A stretch of DNA of 64,000 nt from assembly GCA_023159155.1 (NCBI GenBank), contig JAJNNX010000065.1, positions 124,001-188,000 on the forward strand, written 5' to 3'. A model generated the notes under the pieces. That model was not told where the DNA came from, made no database searches, and saw only the letters and a program-made list of their open reading frames with translations. This document shows, piece after piece, positions 23,135 through 35,600 of the stretch. The position numbers and the translations under genes were made by a program. Source of the stretch: Ustulina deusta (taxonomy: Eukaryota; Ascomycota; Sordariomycetes; Xylariales; Xylariaceae). Each line of letters starts with the position of its first letter. Positions within the stretch are counted from its first letter, which is position 1.

Positions 23135-24815
23135 GGCTAAAGTATATTACCTCTTCTATGGTCGGATACGTGAATCGAGGAGAGTTAGATAAATGAAAGC
23201 GTCGATACTTGGTGGAAAGGGTAATCATGTACACGGGGAGCGAGAATTATTGTCCCGTGGTTATCTACAATATACATATCGGCATGCTATAAAGGACAGA
23301 GATGCGTGTATGTTCTGGCATGCACCGTATATGTGGGTGGAGTCGACCGACTTCGAGCATCAACCGACACTCCCTTCGCCGACCAAAAGGGAAAGTCTCT
23401 CCCAGTGGATTCGGAGCGAGCTATATTGTTACCGTCGCCTCAGATTATCCGTCAGCGATGGAGCGGGTTGGAGCAGTTGTGAGCCAATTAGAGTGATGAG
23501 TTTCCGGCTTGTCTTTGGTTGGTTTCGGGAACCCCCGGCGTCTTATCACATCTCTTAACGTAACATCTAGATTGGCGTATCTTGTTCCCATTATAAGGAT
23601 GATAAACGCTCTCGATGGACCTCTTTCAATGGCGCTCAAAGGGTTTAAAATATAAAATGAATTGAAAAGTAAAAACTAAAATAATATAATCTCTATAACT
23701 GTACAGCACGAATTGTATAGTAGTCACTGCTATTTAATTGTTTAGTTTGGGCTCGAAGCTGTGAACTATCTATGAGGAGAAGGTTAGAAAGCAGCGCGCT
23801 TTTCAATACAGAAAAAAGGTTTAAAAATAATATAATTTATCTAAATTTCTTTTTTTAACTAATGTGTTTCATTAGTCAGTGTTAACATCAGTTCGTGGTC
23901 AGGATCTTAGAAACTATTTCGGTTGCACCTTAAAAAAACAACCATAACGCAATTAAATCAAATTAAACCAATCAGAATCCTCTTCGCTAGATGTTTCTAT
24001 ATATACTGTACAAGTTTGCGCGTTATGACTAGTGTTGCCGCATATGCCACAACAGCGCGCGCGCGCGCAGATGCCCTCACCGGACAACTGCTACCTCCAC
24101 TATTTCCTTGATCTGCCGAACCACTACCCTCTCTAGAAATCTGGAGAACTATTCCCTCATCAAAAGTAAGTGTTCCCCCAGCTTGCAAACGTTTGTTTTT
24201 TATCCTCCCGCGTTTGCTAAGTATATACGGCAATTCTATGGTGGAGGGTGCTATTAAGAACGTAGTACATTTTTGCAAGCTTCGCAATAGGGATATAAAG
24301 GTCTCGTTTAAAAGCACAAGAAGCAGTGAGCACCCTAGTTTCTTTTAACACGTTTTCCATTGTTGTAGGGAGAAAAAATAAAAATAAAAATAGAAAAGTT
24401 AAAAGGTTCTAAGATCCTAACCACTAACTAACGTTGACTACTGATTATTAAAACTTATTGTGTTTATTTTATATATAATGGATTAAAAAATTCCCGGTTT
24501 TCTATAAAGGAAAACAACCTCGAATTACCCACTTTATTATATGTGAGATATTTTACTGTACTGTAGTTCTATGGGTTTGGTGTTTACTGTTGCATGGAAT
24601 GAATCATTTCAGCCAAACCGTTAGTTTTTATATTTTCCCGCGTGCAACAACGCGGGGTAACCTACAACCTATAGGCCATTAGGATTGTGGTGTTGTTTTG
24701 CCTTTGATTTAGTTGATCAATTGATGTGACGTGTTTTATATATAAGAATGCATTTAGAAGGTCTTTTATGACAAGTCGTCAACCACATTCAATACACTGT
24801 AGACGCTATCAACAC
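23135..24815. other. AT-rich intergenic block
   Basis: From about 23640 to 24560 the sequence is distinctly AT-rich with TA-rich words and may be RIP-affected repeat debris, but no element can be named. A short GC-alternating run sits near 24056-24068. No gene seen. Confidence 0.45.
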
Positions 24816-26614
24816 TCACTTGAAAATCTTTTGCAGCCAAGCTCGCCAATGTTTATCCCTATCCAAGGACGCTGCCTCTTCTTCCTCAAAAGCTTGGGCA
24901 TCCGCCTCAATTGTATCCAATCCGGTAGTGAGGTCGACCTGGTCTGGGGAATATATCCAAGGGTCGTTTCGACCGAAAGTCAACTTATGTCCAATCCAAA
25001 TGAACAAGAATACGGGAATGCCAATATAGGCGGACAGGAAGCTGCCTAGAGACCACCGTCCGGGGAAGAATACATAGAAACCATTCAGCAACAAAAGAGT
25101 CGCGAAGAGAACCACGCAAATATGTGCGGCGTAAGGTTGGAGGCGTGAGCTGTAGACCGATGCAATACCCTGGACCTTGCGGGCTTTTCTAAACCTCATG
25201 TAGGTGATACAGCAGATCACCCAGGATGTATGGCCAGCTGTATTTGTCAGATTGACGAACCAGTTGAAAACCACACCTCCCTGAGTACTGCAGGTCAAAT
25301 AGGCGAGCGGGGTAAATAAAGAGGCGGTGAAGACGCAATAGTACGGTAATCCCCAGCGATTGCATCGGGTAAATATTTTGGGTGCGTGTCCCACAACCGC
25401 CAGAGAATAAAGAGATCGGCTCGAAAGATAGACGCAGGCCGTTCCGGAGGACCAAGCGCTGGTTAGAATGCCGGCGTTCACGATGGAAGGTAAAATGTCG
25501 ATGCCTGCTGTGCGGACTGCGATAACCCAAGGTGACGCGTTGGCATTGCCGGCACCGGATACTAGATATTTGGAGTTCGAAGCGCAAATCGCACCCATGG
25601 CGAGGGTGCCGAGGACATAAAATACGGTCAGGCGGTAGAAGAAGGATCGCGCAGCCCGGGGTAGATTCTTGCGTGGGTGTTTCATCTCGCCCGACGTCAC
25701 GACAAGCTCTTCCGGGCTGAAATAAAACGAGAACCCTGACTGGACCCAGCAGTATAGGAAGGCGACGAAACGCCCGCCAGCGCCAGGCACAATATAGGCA
25801 TTGATGGCCCCGGGATCTTGCCAATAGTAAAAACCTAGGCGATGATGAGAAGGGCCGCCACCGAGGATCAGAACCAGGGAAAGAATGAGGAGTCCGACGA
25901 TCAAGATGACCTTGATGCTAGCGAACCAGAACTCGGCCTCTGCATATACGCCGACGGGGAAGACGTTCAGGAGAATGATGACGAGTAACAATAGGGTGAT
26001 CCACGCAGCCACGGGGACCGAGCTGGGCCAGAAATCAATCAGAATGGTGCCGGCTGTGATTTCGTAGGCGGCGGCGGCTCCAAATGAGTAGAAGTAGAGA
26101 TAGCCGAGCGCGACACCTAGGGATTTGGAGACGTAACGAGCACAGTGCATGGACATTGAAGCCCCAGCAACTGGCAGATGTGCGCCGACCTGGAGTCTTG
26201 TGATCAGCATCTTGATATCGTCTCACTATTATTTTGTCGCGTGATAGCGAACATCCGGAACAGCTAGCTGAGTTTGGGTCCAATACTTACTTCAACGACC
26301 GCTGTGGTGACACCATATACCATGAAAGACATCAAGATGTAGGCAATGAGAAGAAGTGCTGGGCCGCCGGCATGAAGAGACTGGCCGGATGTAACGAAGA
26401 GAGACGTTCCGATGGATCCGCCGATGGCGATCATTTGCGCATGCCGGGACTCGATACGACGTTTCGTGTGATTTTCTGTCGACTCGATGGCCTCTCCCTC
26501 GCGGGTAGTCTCGATTTCGCGCAAGTTGTTATTTTTCTCAACATCAAATCCCAAACCTGGGTTGTCAGAATCGACAGGCAATCCCATGGTGAATGCCGTG
26601 CGAGTATGGTCCAT
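24816..26614 (-). CDS. amino-acid permease (APC superfamily, YAT family)
   Basis: Plasma-membrane amino-acid/proton symporter. 565 aa from exons 26614-26291 and 26189-24816, separated by a 101-bp intron. After a charged cytosolic N-terminus comes the family's first helix motif (MIAIGGSIGTSLFVTSG), then about twelve hydrophobic segments. HLPVAGASMSMHCARYV, GEMKHPRKNLPRAARSFFYR and YMRFRKARKVQGI match the conserved loops of fungal general and specific amino-acid permeases. An ATG at 26587 is a possible alternative start. The protein is full length for the family. It closes the minus-strand metabolic block and suggests a nitrogen-containing substrate or product. Specificity cannot be read from sequence. 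Confidence 0.93.
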
Positions 26615-28017
26615 ATTACAGCTTGTGATCTAAACTATTGAGCAAGAGGGTTTTGACAGCTCATCCGAATGGTTTCAGACGACGAAACTAATTCATTTAT
26701 ATAACGCGAGAAGGACGGCTGTCTATACTACTTGGATAAGTATGACACCGGCTCGATCGCCGCATCTCTCTATCTCTCGACCAGGGATCAAGGTAGGCAG
26801 ACCGTTCCCCACCCCGGAACGGGATTGATATCGGAATCATCTCTGATATCTCCCCTGCCCCCCCAAACAAAATCACCGTTCTCGTCATCTAAATCAGTTT
26901 CTGCCTCGCCTCAAATCCAGAAGTGCACGATTATTAGGCTCACCTACAGATGTCCGTACACCAGCCCACAATTGAATCCCGTTGGGTTTCGTTGTCAGAA
27001 CTACATCCCAACTGGCTTGTGGCTACATAATACGTATTGTTACAACAGGTGCGAAGGCTCCGAAATCCGGGGCAAGCATTACGATAGCTCTTGCATTGCA
27101 GATGTGATAGCTGGAATCCAACATCTAGGGTCACTATCTAGTGTCGAGAGCATGACCTATAGGGCTTAATGTCGATAGATGGTTACACCACTAGAACCGC
27201 TGTACTTGCATGCACCATGTAAAGTTCTTAGATGTGTTTTTTTTTGTCCTGTAATTTAGGTAGAATTGCTATGTAGTTAAGTACGTGACAGCTTCGTGGG
27301 CGACTTATGAACACGTATAATATTACTTCTGTTAGGAGGGGATAGAGATCCGAGTCCAGAGTTTATAGAAGTACCTAGTCAAGAGGCCCTCCAACCGCGT
27401 GACAGCTGCCAGGTTAGAGACAGAACAATTAATATCAACCGTAGCCTGGAGCAAATTCCAGGGGTTTAGGTTCATGTCTAGATAACAGTCTTTTGTTTCC
27501 CAGGATTTGGGGTGGCACATCTGTAGCCGACGTCGTTGAAAAAGAAGTTGACCCCTCCTCCAGGGCAACTATTATTAGGTACCGGTAGTCTGCACTAAGT
27601 TCTTGCCTGGCAAGCTCTCGGGGAAAACCTACCTTTTTGAATGAGTTTAGGGTTAAAGGTGACCTACCTATGGTTTTGTTTTAATTACTTACCTAGGTAT
27701 ATACTTTTTCAGACCCAGACCTGGCTAGCTAACAACAGTGTTAAGAGAATACAAGAAGGTTCCTTTGGTACTTCTACACTACATCATTGTTATCGCTTCG
27801 ACTAAGCATGCTATAGCTAATGCTAAGGGCCTGATTGCCTCCCGGTTCTTTGGGGGCTGCAACACTGTAAGTGTAATAATGTACCTACAATGATAATTAC
27901 TCTAGGCATTTTTTGCCTTTCTGTTTTTATTTCGCAGTACGGTATTATATACTTAGGAACCTATTCTAAGGGTATACCTTTCTAATTGCGGCTAATCCAA
28001 CCCCTTTTCCCTATTAG
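26615..28017. other. intergenic between permease and ruined regulator
   Basis: Permease promoter followed by increasingly AT-rich sequence with TAGGTA/TACCTA words around 27580-27710. No gene seen. Confidence 0.45.
26696..26703 (-). promoter_or_regulatory. TATA-box-like element of the permease gene
   Basis: TATATAAA on the minus strand, 82 bases upstream of the permease ATG; spacing is normal for a fungal promoter. Confidence 0.5.
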
Positions 28018-28977
28018 TGTTGCAGTTGGCGAGTGAAATGCGATGAGACGAGACTCTCTTGTTTTTTTTGCTAGACGACGGGGCTGGTTTGCAAAGGCTA
28101 CGGCAGAAACATTTTTTTTGTTTTTACTGAGGGTGACGATGATGAGGACGCTTTATTTTAGGATGGCCGGGTTCGTTTCTGCTGGCTTTTGTTTACGGAG
28201 CCTGAGCGTTGGGACATAAGCTAGCAGCTTATGTTAAGCATACCCTAAGCTTATATTTTGAAAAACCTGTTACGTTTAGATAACGCAAGCGAAAATATTT
28301 CTAAGACTGAGAGCCTAAAGCTATAGATTGGTTTTTTCGGGGTGTTTCGGAGTAGCGCTAGCTGGGAATCCAAGCGTATGGACTTGCAGTCCGAGCTAAG
28401 ATAGATTGGTTTTTTGGCTTAGAAATTCTTAATGTTAATAAGCTATCGTGTTTAGTAGCACAAAACGCGTTAAGCAATTATTATTCTTCTTCTGTTTAAC
28501 AATTATAGCATTATTTCATAGCTAATATGCTGTACTAGTGCATGGTGGAGGCTATGCTGTTCTTGCTGCTGTTTAGAATCTGCGATATTGCTGATATATC
28601 GGATATGAATGTAACTATGAGCTATCTCGGTGAGATTACGCCGATAGCTGCTGAGGTTCAGGATTTGAGTTTTTCTGTAAATAGTCAAACGGCTTTTAAC
28701 GATCCAACCTTATTGCAATATGACATGTTTTCTACTATTGGTATTGACGTGCGTTGCCTTTTATACGTATTTGCTTTTTTTATTTCCGCGTTTGCTAATG
28801 TGTTTATGCCCGTGCCTGGCTATGCTGTATTCTTTTTTAAACATTATACTACGAATGTTGTTAATCTGATGACCCTGCTTGGGCATACGAAGACCCCATG
28901 GCACACCCTGTTTATACCTCACGTAAAGAACTGCTTTGCTGCCTTGACGATGGGTGAGGATCTTAGCTACGCGAGCC

Positions 28978-29015
<38 letters not shown>

Positions 29016-30139
29016 GCAATTTGGCCCTTAGCGCGTTAAGTTTAGAGCGGACGTTACTGACCTCTGGGTCTATTTGGTCGGAGCGAGCCAAACTGTACGG
29101 GAGAAGCGTGCGTGAGTACTGCCAAGCAACGCTATTAACTGCGTACAAGACGCCGAAAGTAGCTAAGTATAAGACTATTTTAATGGCGCTACTAACTATA
29201 ATGTAATTATATATTATTACTGCTAAGTACTAGCACATTGATTTTTATTTCGTAGAGGCTGAGAAGTTTATCTGACTCTGGGGTTTTAATTGGCCCAAGT
29301 TAGAAAAAGTGCGCCTGCTCTATTACTGCTAAGCATTCTAACATGTGTTTTACGAGAGTTTCTGTGCTAATAGTAACAACTTATATCGATCCGTAGTAAG
29401 GAAGGTTATAGAATCTAGCGAATCTTCTATCTATAGCATTGACAACCTATTTTTCTACGTGACTCGGTAGTGGTGCAATATGCTATAGGACATGCTGAGT
29501 TTGAAATGCTAGGAAGTCGGCGAGAATGACTTGCACCTCGAGATGCCGGGACTGTGGCCTGCCATGCTCTACCCCGAAATCTACGGAGTTCCCGAGATAT
29601 TGGTCTTTTTCTTTTTCTGTATTATACGACTCAGTAAGGCAAAAGACGCCGGTGGTAGTTCGAATATTACTGATTACTTGGATTTTGCTAGGATTCTAGA
29701 AACTTGTATTAAGCGATACTGACGGCAGCAGCCCAACAACACACCTACCGAGAACCATGTATCGAAGGTAAATGACGATGCCAAGGTTGACAGTTCAGCG
29801 CATGTCACGAGCGCAGTGCAAAATGCTCTCGATATCTATTTCTATCGAAAGATATACGATATTGACGCGTTGTTGCTCCAACATCTGGTGTCCAACGTGC
29901 TCGCGTTTCTGACGCTCAATCAGTGCGTGGGCTCAGCCTTTGCACCTAGTGGTTCCTTGTGCCTCGTCTGGCCGGCCTTCATTGCGGCATGTGAAGCGCA
30001 GGACGCCACGGTGCGGAAGGCTTTTCCCGAGTGGTTTGAAAGCTGCGCCCGAAACAGCGGCTTCAGAACATTCAACACCACGCTGAAGGCGGTCAAGGAT
30101 GCCTGGAGTCGGCCGGAGTACTGCTCGGCAAGAGCATGA
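28018..30139 (+). pseudogene. ruined Zn2Cys6 transcription factor (Fungal_trans_2 type)
   Basis: Remains of a fungal zinc-cluster regulator. At 28018-28110 a frame gives RVKCDETRLSC, then FFC, a stop, TTGLVCKGYG: five of the six zinc-cluster cysteines at correct spacing (C-x6-C-x6-C-x2-C-x6-C), the first missing. From about 28850, words typical of the Fungal_trans_2 domain appear (HYTTNVVNLM, HTKTPWHTLFIPHV). Across a 32-T run the frame changes, and from 29021 one frame runs to 30139 (IWSERAKLYGRSV, KYKTILMALL, EAEKFI, LYPEIYGVPE, LVWPAFIAACEAQD, VKDAWSRPEY) interrupted by several in-frame stops, including TAG at 29510 and TGA at 29720. Most stops are one transition from Gln, Arg or Trp, as RIP would make. 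The last 400 bases are GC-normal and intact. It abuts the permease end of the metabolic block, so it may be that block's lost activator. Confidence 0.85.
28983..29014 (+). repeat. 32-base poly(T) run inside the pseudogene
   Basis: An uninterrupted T32 lies where the regulator's middle domain should be. The reading frame differs on the two sides, so the run marks one of the breaks. Confidence 0.95.
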
Positions 30140-31166
30140 TTTGGATTTTTGAAGTCGAACGTGAATCGGTATCATCTGACCTCGGCTCGTACCCACCTGT
30201 TGTCTTAGGACTCTATCCGAAGCTATCTGATGACTGGCGGGAGGAGGTAGGATAACGCACTGCATGGCGCGCCCCTGTCCACAGTCTGAAAACTCCCATT
30301 CAAACCAGTAGGATTTTACGTTGTACACTCATATGGCTTCGGAAAGAACATCGGGTGAGAACAAATGAGAGATGCTCGTCATGGCGAGCGATAACGAGCC
30401 TGTGCCTTGCCCTGATCTATCACCCTTAGTTGTGCAAGTTTTATTGGGTCATGTCGTTGATGTTAAAAAACAGTGTATGTACTTGGTGGCCTGAGCAAGA
30501 CCGTCCCGCCTGAATTCCTCATTATGGATGAAGTTCATGGGTAGCCTCTGTCAACGAGTCGGCCATTATGGAAATTTCATGGGCGACGGCCGTACCGGTC
30601 CTGACTACTACGACTCTGCAACCTCGTGTCCTATTACGAATGCGTTCATCGTGAATTGGCACGTAGCTTAATCTCATCATGTGAGGTGTGTCAATTCCCC
30701 GATAGACGTTAACAGTCCTGCCGACTTCTCCTCCGGGCCCTGAAGCAGCGCACCATACAAGGAGAGTCTACTACCCATCTAGATCGTCGTCTATGCTGCC
30801 GTATATCTTCCTTCGGGGATCGGTCCAACATCAAGGGAGAGTGGGGGGATGCGATGTTACCCTGATGGCAGTAGACAGTAGATATAGGTACTTAAAGTAC
30901 TCTGCCAAGCCTGGATGACTGAGCGGACAGGGCCGGTTTATGCAGCATGCATGTGCCTCCGATACAGACCCCCAGCCACAACAATCAGGCACAGCCACAT
31001 ATCGCGGGGTTGACTAGCGCGGGGCAAGCCAAAACTTTTATTATTTTATTTTTCATTCTTCGTCCTTCTCTCTGCGCAGTCTTCGTGCCTTCAGAGCGTG
31101 CTTCTCCATTGGCCAAATTTTTTTATTTTTATTTTTATACCCAGGTTCACGTCAGTATTGATCACC
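30140..31166. other. promoter region of the RRB1-like gene
   Basis: No gene seen. The last 130 bases are T- and C-rich leader sequence before the RRB1-like start. Confidence 0.5.
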
Positions 31167-32663
31167 ATGTCGAAACGTACAGCCGAAGGTGGCGAAGGGA
31201 ATGCGCCTCTGAAAGGGGGTGATCGTCCTGAGCCCATGGACGTGGACGACAAGGAAATGGGCGATTTCGAGGACGAGTTTGAAGACGAATTCGAGAGCGA
31301 GGACGACATATTCGAGGCCGGGGTCGACGGCCGGCCGGATGCCGAGAGGGAGGCTGAGGAGCGTGCCGCCATGGACGTCGACGACACCAACGGAACCTTC
31401 ATCGTCGGCCGCAACAAGCTCGAGCAGGGCCAGCATCTGGCCCCCGACCTGGGCACGTACGAGATGCTGCACAGCCTCAGCACGCCGTGGCCCTGTCTCT
31501 CGTTCGACATCGTACGCGACGGGCTCGGCGACAGGCGCGAGAAGGTGTATCCCGCCGCCATGTACACCGTTGCCGGCACCCAGGCCGAGAGCAGCAGCGC
31601 CCGGGACAACCAGCTGATGGTCATGAAGTTCAGTGGCCTGAGCCGCCAGCAGAAGGACGACGACTCCGATTCCGACGGCGATGGCGACGGCGACGACGAG
31701 GACACCGATCCCATCCTCGAGCACAGGGCCATCCCCCTGACCGCCACCACCAACCGCATTCGCGCCCACCAGATCCCCTCCTCGGACCCCGCCAAGCCCC
31801 CGGCCACGCTAACCGCCACCATGACCGAGTCAGCCCACGTCTACATCCACGATGTGACGCCGCACCTTGCCTCCTTCGACAACCCCGGCACTGTCATAAC
31901 ACCTCAGCAGAACAAGCCCATCTCGACCATCAGGGCCCACAAGTCCGAGGGCTATGCGCTGGACTGGTCGCCCCTGGTACCCGGTGGGAAGCTCTTGACC
32001 GGCGATAATGACGGTCTGATATACGCTACTACAAGGACAGATGGTGGCGGTTGGGTCACGGACACCAGGGCTTTCCAGGGCCATACCAGCAGTGTCGAGG
32101 ACATCCAGTGGAGTCCGCAAGAAGCCTCCGTCTTCGCTTCGGCGTCGAGCGATGGCACTGTTCGTGTGTGGGATGTGAGAAGCAAGAGCAGGAAGCCGGC
32201 CATTACTGTTCAGGTCAGCTCAACCGATGTCAATGTTATCTCATGGTCAAGGTTGACGACCCATCTACTGGCTACCGGTGCCGACGACGGAGTGTGGGGA
32301 GTCTGGGACCTGCGCCAGTGGAAGGGAGGCGCCGACAAGCCCAGCCCCATCGCAAGCTTTGCTTATCATAAAGATCAGATCACGAGCGTCGAATGGCATC
32401 CAACGGATGATAGCATGGTGGCCGTTGCCGCCGGGGACCACAAAGTCACTTTGTGGGATCTTTCGGTTGAATTAGACGACGAAGAGAGCAAAGATACTGC
32501 GGGTGTAAAGGACATGCCTCCCCAGCTTCTCTTCGAGCATATTTCGGAACACGCAAAGGAAGTGCATTGGCATCCTCAGATTCCTGGTACCATCGTCGCC
32601 ACAGGCCAAGAATTTAGTATCTTCCGGCCTATCCCTGTTGTTTACGGTATTCACGGAAAATAA
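31167..32663 (+). CDS. RRB1: RRB1/GRWD1-like ribosome assembly WD40 protein
   Basis: Nucleolar/nuclear chaperone for ribosomal protein uL3 in 60S assembly. Intronless, 498 aa. The ATG at 31167 has good context (CACCATG) and is followed by MSKRTAEG; the upstream open 23 codons are hydrophobic and unlike the family. An acidic N-terminus (EDEFEDEFESEDD) leads into the CAF1C/H4-binding-type segment (APDLGTYEMLHSLSTPWPCLSFDIV), an acidic Asp loop, and WD repeats (DGTVRVWDVRS, DDGVWGVWDLRQW, DHKVTLWDLSV). The C-terminal motif KEVHWHPQIPG is diagnostic of Rrb1/GRWD1. It is a conserved housekeeping gene just downstream of the regulator pseudogene, and shows no sign of RIP damage. Confidence 0.94.
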   Translation: MSKRTAEGGEGNAPLKGGDRPEPMDVDDKEMGDFEDEFEDEFESEDDIFEAGVDGRPDAEREAEERAAMDVDDTNGTFIVGRNKLEQGQHLAPDLGTYEMLHSLSTPWPCLSFDIVRDGLGDRREKVYPAAMYTVAGTQAESSSARDNQLMVMKFSGLSRQQKDDDSDSDGDGDGDDEDTDPILEHRAIPLTATTNRIRAHQIPSSDPAKPPATLTATMTESAHVYIHDVTPHLASFDNPGTVITPQQNKPISTIRAHKSEGYALDWSPLVPGGKLLTGDNDGLIYATTRTDGGGWVTDTRAFQGHTSSVEDIQWSPQEASVFASASSDGTVRVWDVRSKSRKPAITVQVSSTDVNVISWSRLTTHLLATGADDGVWGVWDLRQWKGGADKPSPIASFAYHKDQITSVEWHPTDDSMVAVAAGDHKVTLWDLSVELDDEESKDTAGVKDMPPQLLFEHISEHAKEVHWHPQIPGTIVATGQEFSIFRPIPVVYGIHGK

Positions 32664-35600
32664 GCCTTTCGTCGATTATAAACCTTCGAGACGAGATATC
32701 TCGATCAATTATGAGGTAGGCTCATTCACTCTCTGGTCACTTTCCTCTTAGACTAACCTCACACTAGCTGACAGGGTTAGACACCACTAAAGGATGAATT
32801 AACATTGCCAGCCTGGGTTATCCAGAAAAGTCTGGCTTTTATCCCGCTAGTATTCCGAGTCGGAATGTGTCATTCACTAGTATAGTCGAGTCCGTGGGTG
32901 GGAGACATTGCAGGCGTAGTACGCCAGAGAGATCACATAATGACCGACCGAATGCTGACTGCGATTGAACGACATATACCCCCTGAATCTGCCCCCCTCA
33001 TTTCCAGTTATCAGCAACAAATCACAAGAGAGTGTTGGGATATGTACACTGGTTAGGGGATCACCTATATTAGCATTCAGCTATGAGAGAATGATTGCCT
33101 CATCTTCGGAAAGAACAAGCATAAGTAGTGTGGATCGTTCGCATATTGGCTAACTTCGACGGCGTATGTAGCAATGAGACAAAAGATTGTCAGCTACTCA
33201 ATATCGATATATGCGAGATCCCTCACCGCTCGAACAAGAAACAGCGAACCGATTAACCATAATGGTCTCTGCATTTCATTTAGCTTGAGTCTTTGAGAGT
33301 TATGTGTGGCGTTGATGGGGATTCGTATAAATCCCCTTTTCTATCATTTATAACTTCAATGGCCACTCACTAGCCATCTTGGCCCCTATTATTGCCTTAT
33401 CTATCTGTCTATATTGGCTTTTATTTCGACTGTATTTCTCCCATAGTCATCTATTTCGGTAGTTGTCGATGGTTTAGGACCCATTTGCCTGTTACACAGA
33501 TTCTTAAATGTCCACGAATGTATCAACTACTTACCCTACTCAAATTCCCACCGTTGACTTTGCGACGCTTTATCATGACTCACAATTCTCGGTCTATTAT
33601 CAGATATTGATGCTATACTCGATAGGGGCTAGGAAACTCAGGAACAGGCGTCGAAATCTTGGCACAACATTCTGCCGAAAATCCCTGGGGTGCCCAAGGT
33701 CAGCGACGATACGTCTAGTAGCCATATCTAAAACCCGAGAGTGGGCGATTAAGAGAGAGAAGAGGATAACGACGAATGGGGCTGCATAGATAACAACCTG
33801 CCGAATACCTTGGTCAAGAAATGAGAACCAGAGTTCTCTTCTACAAGGGATGATGTCTGATTCGACAGGTCGGCGTATGACCGACATAGAAATTACCAGC
33901 TACTCGGTATTTCGGGTGCGACCGGCGGGGGTCATAGTTGCTAAGGAAAGAGAACGAGTCTATGTGAGGATAGGGAAAGGGGTCTGTGGTCGATCTGGGC
34001 GCTTATAATAGCCAGTAGTTCGTGTCAAACTCACCGAAAACCGGTCCGGATGTTACAGATTCGGACGCAAAAGTCCGCCTCGCTTATCGTGTCCGCTGCC
34101 GGAGACCAATATGAAGGGGTCGCTCTCCCGATGAACTCGCTTCTGTTTGGGTATACTCGGATCTCGCCCAGGATGAGACTTTGATGGAACGAATGGAGAC
34201 TAGGTTAGAGATAGTTCGTTTCCTTGAATAGTCACCCCAATGTATGTCTGCATAGTACTCCGGATATATCACATACCTTGGTTCATCACTTATTAAGCCA
34301 TGGATTTCAATGACTCGCTCACTATGGTTTCTTATTGGTAGCTTCCCCTTCATCATGAACCATGAGGATGACCTTAGTTCAGCCTGGTGCGGCGAATAAC
34401 AATGCTATCTTTCTCGTTGCAACCCCACAAGCCCATGCCTGAGACTATGTCCAGAGCATAACCCTTATAGCCTCAGTTACCACGAGTCGCCTAAGCCCTG
34501 GCATTGAGAATCATCCTCGTTGTAAAAAAAGGCTGGAGCGCTTTGAGTTCTAGGTTGCTTTGTGACGGCCATCGTGGCGAGCTAACCGAGGCCGGGTACG
34601 AATGTTTCACAGCTCTCCATACATCATGTGGCTTGACGAGAAGAAGGGGGTTCGAATAAATTTCATACTCGTACTCCGGTGTCCCGTGGAGATAGCCACA
34701 TAAGATGGATCCAATCATGATTATCTCCTAGATACCTGGTTAAAGGGTGTTCTGTAGGAGCGGTCGTAGTTCTCTCACACACTCTCTCTTTTGGTCTTGA
34801 CATCCCACTGCTTCACGCACGGACACGTCCAAGAGAGGTTGCGAGAAACCGAATCTGCGTAATCCCGAGCAGATTGACATGGTTAATTCGAAAGGAGATG
34901 CCTTGGTAATGATCCAAGCTTTGAAAGGCAGTGGAATCATGGGATATTAAATGTTGGGCTCGACTCTCTATGTCCGAGATGCAGCATGGGTACTGCCTTG
35001 AGATGTGTTGATAAATTGCCTCATCAGCCTTTTAAATAAGATGTATAAAATCAAGGAGATGGGGGTATTGGATCGATATTTGAGAGTTCTACATATGAGA
35101 AAGCTATAACTAACTGCTTGATTTGCGTTCGACATACATATACACTTACGCTCTATCAAACCAAGACGGACAGTTCGGAGAAGACGTCGTGAACACGGAA
35201 TTTATGAATTCTTTTTTTTAATTTTTTAATTTTTATTAAAAAAATCAATAAGAATAAAAACACGGAAAGACGGGATAAAAGAAAGTTTCACAATATATGA
35301 CCGACACCTACATATCCTACCGGTTCGGCTTAGAGATCGAGCTCCGAATATCAAGCCGGACCAAGAACCACAAGTCATGGAAGAGTCTCGCCTCTGAGCT
35401 GAGCATCCGACTAGATAGTCCGCGGCGGGATCTCGGATCACCTGAACGAGAGCAACGACTGACTCGTCATCCCAGAACTACACCGAGTGATCCATCACGC
35501 AGGAGATTACCATCCCTGCACAGATGGGGAAGAAGAATCAATGTTAGAGCAAACCCGTTCATCTGTCTCTCTCATCTCATCTCACCTCTCCCCCTTAGCC

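Noticed and set aside
24050..24070. GC-alternating run as a possible regulatory or Z-DNA site
   Set aside because: Only about 13 bases; nothing else supports a function.
32790..32910. Faint similarity to the 3' half of 5S rRNA (a GTGGGTGGGAGAC-like stretch)
   Set aside because: The 5' half and the closing stem cannot be found; likely chance.
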